From Gemmatimonadota bacterium (GTDB lineage: Bacteria > Gemmatimonadota > Gemmatimonadetes > Gemmatimonadales > Gemmatimonadaceae), in assembly GCA_016712265.1 (NCBI GenBank), contig JADJRJ010000028.1, forward strand, positions 558,001 through 622,000: a DNA stretch of 64,000 nucleotides. The letters run 5' to 3'. Within the stretch, counting starts at the first letter, position 1, and every line of letters begins with the position of its first letter. The notes under the pieces were generated by a model that had not been told where the DNA came from, ran no database searches, and saw nothing but the letters and a program-made list of their open reading frames with translations. The position numbers and the translations under genes are program-made. Positions 50,162 to 58,338 of the stretch are shown in pieces.

Positions 50162-52651
50162 ATGCATCGCCTGGTTGCCCTCTGTGCCCTCGTCGCTCCC
50201 CTCGGTGCGGCGGCGCAATCGCGTGAGACGGACACGCGTGCGCGCGTGATCCGGACCGCGCTGCCGGTGGTGATCGACGGGCGCGACGCGGATCCCGTGT
50301 GGGCGCAGGCGCCACGCGTCGACCAGTTCCGCCAGTTCGCCCCCGCAGAGGACGGGGTGCCGACCTTTCGCACGGAGGTGCGCGCGGCCTACGACGACCG
50401 TCGACTGTACGTGTTTGTCCGTGCGTTCGACCCCCATCCGGACAGCTTGCTCAGTCTCCTGAGTCGCCGGGATGTGCGCACCAACTCCGACCAGCTCAAG
50501 ATCATCATCGACGGTTACCATGACCGTCGGACGGGGATCGAGCTGATGGTGAATCCGGCGGGGGTCAAGCGTGATGGCGCGATCTATGGCGACATTATCG
50601 AGGACATGACATGGGACGGCATCTGGGATGTGGGGGTGTTGATCGACTCGCTCGGTTGGACCGCGGAGTTTGCCGTGCCGTTCAGCCAGGTGCGCTTTAA
50701 CGCCGGGGCGTCGGACTTTGGCTTTGGCGTCTGGCGGGACATCGCACGGCTGAATGAACGCGTCTCCTGGCCGACCTACCGCACCTCGGTCCAGACGTTG
50801 GCGTCGCAGCTGGGCACGCTCGAGGGGTTTTCGGGGCTGACACGCGCGAGTCGCCTCGAACTGCTGCCGTATTCAGTCACCAAGAACGTGACCGAAGTCG
50901 CGCCCAAGGGGTGGAACCACCCGCAACAACTTGCAGGCGGCCTCGACGTGAAGTACGGGCTGACCTCCAACATGACGGTGGATGCGACGGTGAACCCGGA
51001 CTTTGGCCAGGTGGAAGCGGATCCGGCGATCCTCAACCTCACGGCATTCGAGGTGCGGTTTGAGGAGCGTCGGCCGTTCTTCCAGGAAGGGGGCGGCCTG
51101 TTCCGATGTGGTGGGCCGTGTGAGGGGATCTTCTACACCCGACGCATCGGGCGCACGCCCCAACTGCGAAGTGCTCCTGGCGACCCGGTAGCCACAACCA
51201 TCCTGGGGGCAGGCAAGGTGACCGGGCGACTCAAGAACGGGTTGTCGCTGGGGCTTGTAGAGGCCGTCACTCGGCGCGAAGTAGGGGTAGGTGGGCAGAC
51301 CATCGAGCCGCGCACCAACTACCTGGTCGCCCGTGCGGTGAAGGAATTGCGCCAGGGGCGTTCGTCCTTCGGCATGATGGCGACGGCGGTCAACCGGGAC
51401 CTGGACGCGGAGACCGCCCCCTTCCTGCGGCGCGATGCCTTCACCGTGGTGGCCCAGGGGTTCCATCGGTTTGCCCGAGAGACGTGGGAGGTGATGGGGT
51501 ACACCGGGCAGAACCTGGTGCGTGGGAGTGCGGAGGCGATCGCGCGCACGCAGCTGAGCTCGGTCCACTACTACCAGCGCCCGGACCATGAAGCGCGTTT
51601 TGATGCGACGCGTACGTCGCTGGGCGGTGGGGTGATCGGCGGGAGCCTGTCGAAGCTCCGCGGGCAGGTGCGCTACAGCAACTTTGTGCGCGCGGCCGGT
51701 CCGGGGCTGGAGCTGAACGACCTGGGTTTTGTGCCGTTGGTGAACGATGTCTCGATCCGGCAGACGGTGTCGTTCCAGGGGCTGCGTCCCACGCGGTTCT
51801 ACCGGCGAACCTTCAACTCGCTCTCGAGTGAACAGCATTGGACCACTGGGGGGCTCCCCGCCGGCTCCAACGTGACGCTGCACACGTCGGCCGAGTTTCC
51901 GAACTTCTGGGGCGGAGCGTTTACCTACCGGTCGGTGGACGTGGGTGCGTCGCACTGCATGTCGTGTGCGCGCGGCGGGCCGGCGGTGCGCCAGTCGGCC
52001 AAGCACGACTTCTCGATCAACATCCAGGGTGATCCCCGCCCGGCCTTCGTGCCGTCGCTCGACATCGGGTTCGGGGCGGGAGACGACCGCAACTCCTACG
52101 GGATTGGCGTGGGACTCAACCTGGAGATGCGCGTGGCCAGCAACTTGTCGCTGAGCGTGGGGCCCAACTACGTGCACCGCAACGACGACCAGCAATGGGT
52201 GACGAATGCTGGCGCGACGTTCAGTGACACTACGCACTACACGTTTGCTCACCTGCGGCAGCGCACGCTGGCCGTCACCACGCGGGCGAACTGGACCCTG
52301 TCGCCCACCCTCTCGTTCCAGTTCTACGGGCAGCCGTTCATCAGCACGGGGGCGTTCACCGACTGGCGGGAGTTGGCGGACCCGCGCGCGCGCGACTACG
52401 CGGCGCGCTTCCGGCCGTACGGTGCCGGCGCGAATCCGTCGGGGTTCAACGTCAAGCAGTTCAACAGCAACGCGGTGGTCCGGTGGGAGTATCGGCCCGG
52501 ATCGGCGTTGTTCGTCGTTTGGCAGCAAGGGCGCTCCCAGGGGGACCGCAACCTCGGCACGTTTGACTGGTCGCGCGACGTGCGCGACCTCTTCCGCGCC
52601 CATCCGGACAACACGCTGCTGCTCAAGGCGAGCTGGTGGCTGAACCCATAG
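50162..52651 (+). CDS. DUF5916 outer-membrane protein with CBM9-like N-terminal domain
   Basis: An 829-residue exported protein (signal peptide MHRLVALCALVAPLGAAAQ). Residues of about 35-220 look like a carbohydrate-binding-module-9-type sandwich ('VVIDGRDADPVWAQAP', 'VRAAYDDRRLYVFVRAFDPH', 'DGIWDVGVLIDSLGWTAEFAVPFS' in parts). The remainder is a DUF5916 barrel-like region with the family hallmark 'ATVNPDFGQVEADPAILNLT', 'EERRPFFQEG' and 'IFYTRRIGRTP'. Two close cysteine pairs are present (CGGPC near the family hallmark, CMSC near 600). Such proteins are frequent in Gemmatimonadota and Bacteroidota; their ligand is unknown. The ATG at 50162 is preferred over the upstream ATG/TTG because it starts the signal peptide. 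Confidence 0.82.
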   Translation: MHRLVALCALVAPLGAAAQSRETDTRARVIRTALPVVIDGRDADPVWAQAPRVDQFRQFAPAEDGVPTFRTEVRAAYDDRRLYVFVRAFDPHPDSLLSLLSRRDVRTNSDQLKIIIDGYHDRRTGIELMVNPAGVKRDGAIYGDIIEDMTWDGIWDVGVLIDSLGWTAEFAVPFSQVRFNAGASDFGFGVWRDIARLNERVSWPTYRTSVQTLASQLGTLEGFSGLTRASRLELLPYSVTKNVTEVAPKGWNHPQQLAGGLDVKYGLTSNMTVDATVNPDFGQVEADPAILNLTAFEVRFEERRPFFQEGGGLFRCGGPCEGIFYTRRIGRTPQLRSAPGDPVATTILGAGKVTGRLKNGLSLGLVEAVTRREVGVGGQTIEPRTNYLVARAVKELRQGRSSFGMMATAVNRDLDAETAPFLRRDAFTVVAQGFHRFARETWEVMGYTGQNLVRGSAEAIARTQLSSVHYYQRPDHEARFDATRTSLGGGVIGGSLSKLRGQVRYSNFVRAAGPGLELNDLGFVPLVNDVSIRQTVSFQGLRPTRFYRRTFNSLSSEQHWTTGGLPAGSNVTLHTSAEFPNFWGGAFTYRSVDVGASHCMSCARGGPAVRQSAKHDFSINIQGDPRPAFVPSLDIGFGAGDDRNSYGIGVGLNLEMRVASNLSLSVGPNYVHRNDDQQWVTNAGATFSDTTHYTFAHLRQRTLAVTTRANWTLSPTLSFQFYGQPFISTGAFTDWRELADPRARDYAARFRPYGAGANPSGFNVKQFNSNAVVRWEYRPGSALFVVWQQGRSQGDRNLGTFDWSRDVRDLFRAHPDNTLLLKASWWLNP

Positions 52652-52877
52652 GCGGCACGATATGCCGGGCGGGTGCCGCAGCCTCGCCGCACGGGTCGGT
52701 GGTCGAGTGCCACGGTGCATCGGACATGTGCGTGTGACCCAGGTCGCAAACGGCGTCCCCCTGTGCGACGGGTCACGACAACAACAGGGCTGATGCACCT
52801 GCCCGATTCCTGCGTTAGACGGGCCGCAGACGCGACAAGCGTCCAAGCGCCCCAGACCCAATTCGCAGGAGGAGTGA

Positions 52878-53612
52878 ATGACCGGCAAGATCTCCCGAAC
52901 CGCCATGGTGCTCGCAGGACTCGCGGCCGCGCTGGCGACCCCGGCTCGTAGCGAGGCCCAGGCGTGTACTGCCGGGCCGTTGAGCGCCTACCTCGCCTCC
53001 GCCGGGCTGGGCTGCACCTTTGGAGGGGTGCGCATGAACCAGTTCAGCAGCACGGCCTTCGCCGGCTCTGCCTCCAACATCTCCGTGAATCCGTTCACGA
53101 TGCAGGGGCCCCCGGGATACACCTGGGTGGGCTTCTCGATCCGCTTCGGGTCCGGCCTTTCGTTCCAGAAGGAAGCGCCGCTGGATTTCGCCTTCATGTC
53201 GAACGGCGCCCCGCTGTACGGGCTCCTCGCCAACCAGAACCTGGTCGGTGCCCCGACCTATGCGTCGACGCTGCGCGGTCGGCTCACCGGTGACGGCGGG
53301 ACCTACCGTGGGTTTGATCGCATCAACGCGTCGCTGGCCCGGACGCTCCAAGCCTGCGGGAAGCTCGGCAGCAACCCGATCCAGTGCCAACAGGGTACCT
53401 CCGAATGGTCCGGCGCCATGCTGCCCGACGGCGACAACAGCTACAACGTCGACGCCACCAGCTGGGTCGGTCAGCAGGGCGTGCCGTACGACTACACGAT
53501 CGCCGTCCTCGCCGACCAGTCCACGGTTGCGCCGGAGCCGGCCACGATTCTCCTGCTCTCGACCGGACTCGGTGGTGTGGGTGCGATGGTCCGTCGCCGG
53601 AAGCGCGCCTAG
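52878..53612 (+). CDS. PEP-CTERM-sorted secreted protein
   Basis: A 244-residue protein with a signal peptide (VLAGLAAALATPARSEAQA) and a C-terminal PEP-CTERM sorting signal at about 217-244: PEP, a hydrophobic helix (ATILLLSTGLGGVGAMV) and a basic tail (RRRKRA). Exosortase would cleave at the signal and release or anchor the protein in the exopolysaccharide matrix. The body is beta-rich with four cysteines ('QACTAGP', 'LGCTFGG', 'LQACGKLG', 'IQCQQG'). No family is evident. AGGAGG five bases before the ATG is the best ribosome site in the window. An intrinsic terminator follows 33 bases after the stop. No exosortase gene is in the window. Confidence 0.85.
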   Translation: MTGKISRTAMVLAGLAAALATPARSEAQACTAGPLSAYLASAGLGCTFGGVRMNQFSSTAFAGSASNISVNPFTMQGPPGYTWVGFSIRFGSGLSFQKEAPLDFAFMSNGAPLYGLLANQNLVGAPTYASTLRGRLTGDGGTYRGFDRINASLARTLQACGKLGSNPIQCQQGTSEWSGAMLPDGDNSYNVDATSWVGQQGVPYDYTIAVLADQSTVAPEPATILLLSTGLGGVGAMVRRRKRA

Positions 53613-54307
53613 CGAGGACGTGCTTTCGTAGTGGGGTGTGGGGGAGCGGCGGGCCGCGGGGAGCGGCCCGTCGCTTTTTCTTGCCCTGCGCGCGTCGTGT
53701 CTCGCGCCGCCCCCGGAGTTCCGGCGAGGTATCCCGGCATGGGCTGGCCGGCCGCGGAGGAGCTGATGAGGGTCGCGAGTCGACGCGCCCGGGTCGCCTC
53801 CTGCTTGGCGCTGACCACCCAATGGACGGCCAGTCGCTGGTAGCCAGCGACCCGTGACGAGAACCAGGCCCACGCCGCCGCATCCTTCCGGAACGCCCGC
53901 TCCATCGCCTGCGGCAGGCGTTGCGGTGTCCTTTCAAAGGAATACTGGTCTGGCGGCACCGCGTCGCGTCGTTCCCATGCTGCCAGTCCGGCGGGCGTCA
54001 TGCGACCCGCGGCCAGGAGCAGTTCGACCTTGGCCCGATTTACGCGGCTCCAGTAGCTCTTCGGCCGGCGCGGGGTGAATCGCACGGAGAACGACGCCGC
54101 GTCCACCGCGCGGCGCACGCCATCGATCCACCCGTGGCACAGCGCTTCGTCGAGGGCCTCAGCGTACGTGATGCCTCCGCGGCCAGAGTCCTTCTTGTAG
54201 AAACCGACAATCAGCTCCGATTTTTCGGAATGATGGGTCGCCAGCCAGGTGCGAAAGGCTCCCGCCGTTGGGAAATGGGTAGGTCCGGGCACCTTGGGAG
54301 CGGTCAT
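53609..54307 (-). CDS. YdeI/OmpD-associated-like (DUF1905/YdeI superfamily) protein
   Basis: A 232-residue cytosolic protein. 'FRTWLATHHSEKSELIVGFYKKDSG', in parts, with 'ITYAEALDEALCHGWIDGVRRAVD' and 'RFTPRRPKSYWSRVNRAKVELL', is the family core. It continues with 'FRKDAAAWAWFSSRVAGYQRLAVHWVVSAKQEATRARRLATLI' in parts. Members are linked to bacteriocin protection in Salmonella, but the chemistry is unknown. The usual proteins end soon after 'LISSSAAGQ'; here about 45 extra Pro/Arg/Gly residues are added. Their coding region spans the neighbour's intrinsic terminator, and the TAG stop overlaps the PEP-CTERM stop in a shared CTAG. Confidence 0.8.
   Translation of the reverse strand: MTAPKVPGPTHFPTAGAFRTWLATHHSEKSELIVGFYKKDSGRGGITYAEALDEALCHGWIDGVRRAVDAASFSVRFTPRRPKSYWSRVNRAKVELLLAAGRMTPAGLAAWERRDAVPPDQYSFERTPQRLPQAMERAFRKDAAAWAWFSSRVAGYQRLAVHWVVSAKQEATRARRLATLISSSAAGQPMPGYLAGTPGAARDTTRAGQEKATGRSPRPAAPPHPTTKARPR
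53645..53679 (+). terminator. Intrinsic terminator of the PEP-CTERM gene
   Basis: A 13-bp stem with one G-T pair (53645-53657 with 53663-53675), a five-base loop and TTTTT at 53675-53679. It lies inside the C-terminal coding region of the convergent YdeI-like gene. Confidence 0.88.
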
Positions 54308-54367
54308 GGGGCAATTCCGGGTATCATGTCGTCCAGGCAGATTCCACCGACCTCAGCCACCTCGCCC

Positions 54368-55435
54368 ATGCACCGACGAACCTTCGTCTCGCACACGGCC
54401 CTCCTGGGAGCCACCGCCGCCTTGCGTCCCTCGCTGGCAACCGCCCAGCCCGGGCAGCGGCCGCTCATCATGGACGCGATGGGTGAACTGCGCAACGAGT
54501 ACGACGATGCCCTCATCCGGGACATGCTCGCGACCGGGATGCGGGCCATCACGGTCACCTTGTGCGATCCCAAGCCGATCGGTGCTGAGGGGCTCGAGCT
54601 GGCGATCGATGGGGTGGTGGAATACGACCGAATGATCGCCGGACGCTCGGCCTTCTTCCTCAAGGCGACGTCGGTCCGGCAGATCGACGAGGCTCGTCGT
54701 CAGGGGAAGATGGCGGTCTTCTACCTCTTCCAGAACTCGGATCAGTTTGGCGCTCACCTGGATCGCGTGGACGTCTTCTACCGGCTGGGAGTGCGGAGTT
54801 CGCAGATCACCTACAACGAGCGCAACCGCGCGGGCACCGGGTGCCGAGCGGGCGAGGAGGGCGGGCTGACGCCATTCGGGCGCGACCTGGTGGAGAAGAT
54901 GAACGCGGTCGGCATGCTGGTGGACCTCTCACACGCAAACCAGCGGACGATGGCGGACACGGCCGCGGCCTCGCGCAAGCCGGTGATCATCTCGCACACG
55001 GCGTGCATGGCGGTGCACCAGAACATCCGGAACAGCACCGATGAGGTGATCCGTGCGGTGGCAAAGGGTGGAGGGGTCATCGGTGTTTGCCAGATGCGGC
55101 CGTTCCTCACCAGGAAGAAAGAGGACAACCTGCACGCCTACTTTGACCACATCGACCACGCGGTGAAGGTTGCCGGCATAGAGCATGTGGGCATTGGGAG
55201 CGATCGCGACCACCGCGTGATCACCTTGACGCCCGAGTACCTCGCGGAACTCAAGAAGGAGGAAGGATCGCAAGTGGTGGACAGCGACCTGCCGTACTTC
55301 ATTAATGAGCTGAACGGTCCCCGCCGCATGGAGGTAGTGCGCCGCGGCCTGGAACAGCGGAAGTATCGCGCGGCCGACATCGACCGGATCATGGGGGGGA
55401 ATGTGTACCGGGTGTACCGGGAGGTGGTGGGGTGA
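54368..55435 (+). CDS. Exported M19 membrane dipeptidase-like protein
   Basis: A 355-residue protein of the renal-dipeptidase family. The N terminus resembles a Tat or Sec signal (HRRTFVSHTALLGATAAL). 'MDAMGEL' replaces the usual D-x-H-x-D start, so one metal ligand set is altered: the histidine/aspartate pair expected there is not seen. Later blocks fit: 'GMLVDLSHANQRTMADTAA', 'PVIISHTACMAVHQNIRN' in parts and 'HVGIGSDRDH'. The family hydrolyses dipeptides with two zinc ions. The ATG at 54368 is chosen because an upstream ATG (54326) overlaps a TATCAT box that may be the promoter. Confidence 0.8.
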   Translation: MHRRTFVSHTALLGATAALRPSLATAQPGQRPLIMDAMGELRNEYDDALIRDMLATGMRAITVTLCDPKPIGAEGLELAIDGVVEYDRMIAGRSAFFLKATSVRQIDEARRQGKMAVFYLFQNSDQFGAHLDRVDVFYRLGVRSSQITYNERNRAGTGCRAGEEGGLTPFGRDLVEKMNAVGMLVDLSHANQRTMADTAAASRKPVIISHTACMAVHQNIRNSTDEVIRAVAKGGGVIGVCQMRPFLTRKKEDNLHAYFDHIDHAVKVAGIEHVGIGSDRDHRVITLTPEYLAELKKEEGSQVVDSDLPYFINELNGPRRMEVVRRGLEQRKYRAADIDRIMGGNVYRVYREVVG

Positions 55436-55485
55436 CGGGTGCGGACGGCGTGAGCCGTCGGCGGGTGTCAACAACCGCCACGGCG

Positions 55486-55557
55486 CGGTACGAGCAGCAC
55501 GAGGAGCACGAGCAGCACGGGCAGCACGAGCGGTACGGGCGGCACGGGTGGCACGGG
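55486..55557 (+). repeat. 9-bp tandem repeat (eight units) ending at a start codon
   Basis: Eight consecutive 9-bp units with the consensus (C/G/T)(A/G)G(C/T)ACG(A/G)G run from 55486 to 55557. The last base of the array is the first base of the GTG start proposed for the M23 lipoprotein. Unit length is a multiple of three, so an upstream start would translate it as an Ala/Arg-rich stretch. Confidence 0.85.
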
Positions 55558-56804
55558 TGCTGAGCGGCTCGCGCGTGTGGCGTCTCGGCCTCGGCGCGGC
55601 GTGCGTCTTTCTCGCGGCGTGCGACGGGGACGCGTGGCGCGGGCGGGTGCGAGTGCTCACGCCGCATGAGCAATATGCGGCCTCATTGCACGCGGCCGGG
55701 CTGGACTCGACCGCGTTAGGCAGGGAATGGCTGGCGGCCAGCGATAGCGCGTTGCGTGCCCCGATTCCCATGCCGCTGCCGGCGCGCGAGGCGGGGTACT
55801 TCACGCGCGCCGAGGCGCGGGCGGTGGCGTATCAGCTGCGCCTGGGCCGGGGCCGTCGATTGGAGGTCTCATTCGACCAGGTGGAGGGGCTCGCGACGCG
55901 GGTGTTTGTGGACCTCTTTCGCGTGACCGCGGATACCGTGCTGCCCCTCGCCCACGTGGGCACGGCGCGTGCCGATTCCACGGGACGGCTCGTGCTGCGC
56001 GAAGACGTGGAAGATTCCACGACCTTCCTCCTCCGCGTCCAGCCAGAGTTGCTGCGCGAAGGTCGCTACGAGCTGGTCGTGCGCGCGGAACCGATCCTCG
56101 TCTTCCCGGTGGCCGGCCACGGCAATCGCGCAGTGCAGAGCTTCTGGGGAATGGAACGTGATGGCGGGCGCCGACAACATGAGGGGATCGACATCTTCGC
56201 CAAGCGCGGGACTCCCGTCGTGGCCAGCGTGGACGGGATGATCCGCTCCACGCGGCCAAACAACCTGGGTGGCAAGGTCGTGTGGCTGTCTGACCCGGTG
56301 CGCCGCCAGAGCCTCTACTACGCGCACCTCGACTCGGTCGCCGTCCTGGAAGGGGATGGCGTGCGCCGCGGCGACACCCTCGGCTTCGTCGGCAATACAG
56401 GAAATGCGAAAACGACGCGCCCGCACCTGCACTTCGGGATCTACCGACGCGGATCGGGGGCGATGGACCCCTTTCCGTGGGTGCGCTTGCCGGTGAGCGA
56501 TGCCGTGGCGGTCGCGGCCGATACGACGCGCCTCGGCGCCGTGCTCGCGTCGGGCAGCCCGGCCCCCACCCTGCGTCGCTGGGCGGCGTATGGCGCCGAC
56601 AGCGTGCGGACCCTCCCGGTGGGCACCCCGGTGCAGGTCGTGGGTGCACAGGGGAGTTGGTACCGCGTCCAACTCGCCACGGGTGAGGTGGGGTACGTCA
56701 CGCCGCGCGCCCTCGGCCGACAGGTCGCCGCCGGGCACCCACGGGACGCCGTGTTGGCGGCGACCCCACTGGCCACGGACGCTCGGGCGACGCCTACCCC
56801 ATGA
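55557..56804 (+). CDS. M23 metallopeptidase lipoprotein with C-terminal SH3-like domain
   Basis: A 415-residue protein. The lipoprotein signal ends in a lipobox before Cys22 (CVFLAAC). The peptidase domain at about 180-310 has 'RRQHEGIDIFAKRGTPVVAS' (His and Asp ligands), 'SLYYAHLDSVAVLEG' and 'TTRPHLHFGIYR' (HxH). A bacterial SH3-like domain follows ('VGTPVQVVGAQGSWYRVQLA'), which usually binds peptidoglycan peptides. It therefore probably trims cell-wall cross-links from the envelope side. The GTG at 55557 starts a clean lipoprotein signal and directly follows the 9-bp repeat. The long upstream frame is mostly repeat-encoded Ala/Arg. Its TGA overlaps the next ATG by four bases. Confidence 0.85.
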   Translation: MLSGSRVWRLGLGAACVFLAACDGDAWRGRVRVLTPHEQYAASLHAAGLDSTALGREWLAASDSALRAPIPMPLPAREAGYFTRAEARAVAYQLRLGRGRRLEVSFDQVEGLATRVFVDLFRVTADTVLPLAHVGTARADSTGRLVLREDVEDSTTFLLRVQPELLREGRYELVVRAEPILVFPVAGHGNRAVQSFWGMERDGGRRQHEGIDIFAKRGTPVVASVDGMIRSTRPNNLGGKVVWLSDPVRRQSLYYAHLDSVAVLEGDGVRRGDTLGFVGNTGNAKTTRPHLHFGIYRRGSGAMDPFPWVRLPVSDAVAVAADTTRLGAVLASGSPAPTLRRWAAYGADSVRTLPVGTPVQVVGAQGSWYRVQLATGEVGYVTPRALGRQVAAGHPRDAVLAATPLATDARATPTP

Positions 56805-58234
56805 AACGACGCGGCTTCGTCGCAGCGTTAGGCGCCGGCGTGTTGACCCGCCGCGTCCCGCTCCCGAACGCGGCGGGTCGCCCCGTACCAACGCCTGCGC
56901 AGCTCCGCTGGCAGCGAGAGGAGCTGTCCGCCTTCGTGCACTTTGGCGTCAATACCTACACCGATCGGGAATGGGGGGATGGCACCGAGGATCCGCGCCT
57001 CTTCCGGCCCGATGGCTTTGACGCCGACGTCCTGGTCCGACAGGCGGTGAGCGCTGGTGTTCGGTCGTTGGTCATCACGGCGAAACACCATGACGGCTTC
57101 TGTCTCTGGCCGACCGCCCTGACGCGCCACTCCGTGGCGTCGAGCCCTTGGCGCGACGGGCAAGGCGACGTCGTCGGCGACCTCGCGCGCGCCTGTCGCG
57201 CGCAGGGGATCGGGTTCGGTGTGTACCTCTCGCCGTGGGACCGTCACGATCCGTCGTACGGTGATTCCCCCCGGTACATGGACCTCTACATCGCGCAGTT
57301 GGAGGAGTTGCTGACGCGGTATGGCCGACTCGTCGAGGTCTGGTTCGACGGCGCGAACGGGGAAGGCCCCAACGGCCGGCGGCAGGTGTACGACTGGGGG
57401 CGCATCCACGGGACCGTGCGGCGGCTGCAACCGGACGCAGTGATGTTCTCCGACGCCGGCCCTGACGTACGCTGGATCGGGAACGAGCGCGGGGTCGCGG
57501 GCGAAACGTGCTGGAGCACCATCGACCCGGCCGTGGTGCCGTTCGCGGGGTTCGATGCCCCGTGGGTGGGCGACGTGCTGCAGCAGGGACATCGCGATGG
57601 GGCGGCGTGGCGACCGGGCGAGACCGACGTCTCGATTCGGCCGGGGTGGTTCTACCACGCGTCGCAGGACGCGCAGGTGCGCTCGGTCGACAACCTCCTG
57701 CAGCTCTACTTCACGTCCGTGGGTCGCAACAGCAAGTTGCTGCTCAACGTTCCGCCGACGCGCGACGGGACCTGGCACGCGAACGACCTGCGCGCCCTCG
57801 ACGGGTTCGCCGTGCGGCGCCGGGCGATCTTCACGCGCGACCTGGCTATTGGCGCCAGCGTCAAGTCGGCGTCGGCCCTCCCAGGTCGAGGGGCGGCCCG
57901 GGTCGTGGATGGTTCACCCGATTCCTGGTGGGAAGCGTCGGGCACCGGCGACACGGCAACCCTTGAGCTGACCCTTCCACGTCCGGAAACGGCGACGGTC
58001 GTGCGCCTCGCCGAGCCCATTGCCACCGGGCAGCTGATCGAGCGCTTCGAGGTCGAGGCGCTGGATGCGGCCGGTGACGCCTGGTGGCAGGTCGCGTCGG
58101 GCACCACGATCGGGTATGCACGACTGGCGCGGTTCGACGCGCGCCGCGTGCAGCGCCTTCGGGTGCGGCTCTGGTCATCGTTAGGTGCGGCCCGACTCTC
58201 ACAGGTGTCGCTGTACCACGACCCGCCGACCTGA
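56801..58234 (+). CDS. GH29 alpha-L-fucosidase
   Basis: A 477-residue exported enzyme (N-terminal KRRGFVAALGAGVLTRR; Sec or Tat signal). The catalytic domain spans about 30-330, with 'FVHFGVNTYTDREWG', 'VITAKHHDGFCLWPT', 'GFGVYLSPWDRH' and 'EVWFDGANG', where Asp183 is the GH29 nucleophile. A C-terminal domain of about 115 residues ('AARVVDGSPDSWWEASGTGD') resembles a F5/8-type sugar-binding module. It would remove terminal L-fucose from glycans in the periplasm or outside the cell. It begins inside the stop of the M23 lipoprotein gene (ATGA), an unusual pairing of wall peptidase and glycosidase. Confidence 0.92.
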   Translation: MKRRGFVAALGAGVLTRRVPLPNAAGRPVPTPAQLRWQREELSAFVHFGVNTYTDREWGDGTEDPRLFRPDGFDADVLVRQAVSAGVRSLVITAKHHDGFCLWPTALTRHSVASSPWRDGQGDVVGDLARACRAQGIGFGVYLSPWDRHDPSYGDSPRYMDLYIAQLEELLTRYGRLVEVWFDGANGEGPNGRRQVYDWGRIHGTVRRLQPDAVMFSDAGPDVRWIGNERGVAGETCWSTIDPAVVPFAGFDAPWVGDVLQQGHRDGAAWRPGETDVSIRPGWFYHASQDAQVRSVDNLLQLYFTSVGRNSKLLLNVPPTRDGTWHANDLRALDGFAVRRRAIFTRDLAIGASVKSASALPGRGAARVVDGSPDSWWEASGTGDTATLELTLPRPETATVVRLAEPIATGQLIERFEVEALDAAGDAWWQVASGTTIGYARLARFDARRVQRLRVRLWSSLGAARLSQVSLYHDPPT

Positions 58235-58279
58235 CGCCGTGCGCGCCCGTTGGCTTGCGGCCTGGCCGCGCGGGCACCC

Positions 58280-58308
58280 TTAGCGGTCCGGTCGGATGGC
58301 GCGTAGTT
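58280..58308 (+). promoter_or_regulatory. Possible promoter for the propeller-gene operon
   Basis: TTAGCG at 58280-58285, a 17-base spacer and GTAGTT at 58303-58308 stand 30 bases before the ATG at 58339. Confidence 0.35.
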
Positions 58309-58338
58309 TTGGGGACTTCCCACTCCCTGAGGTAGTCG

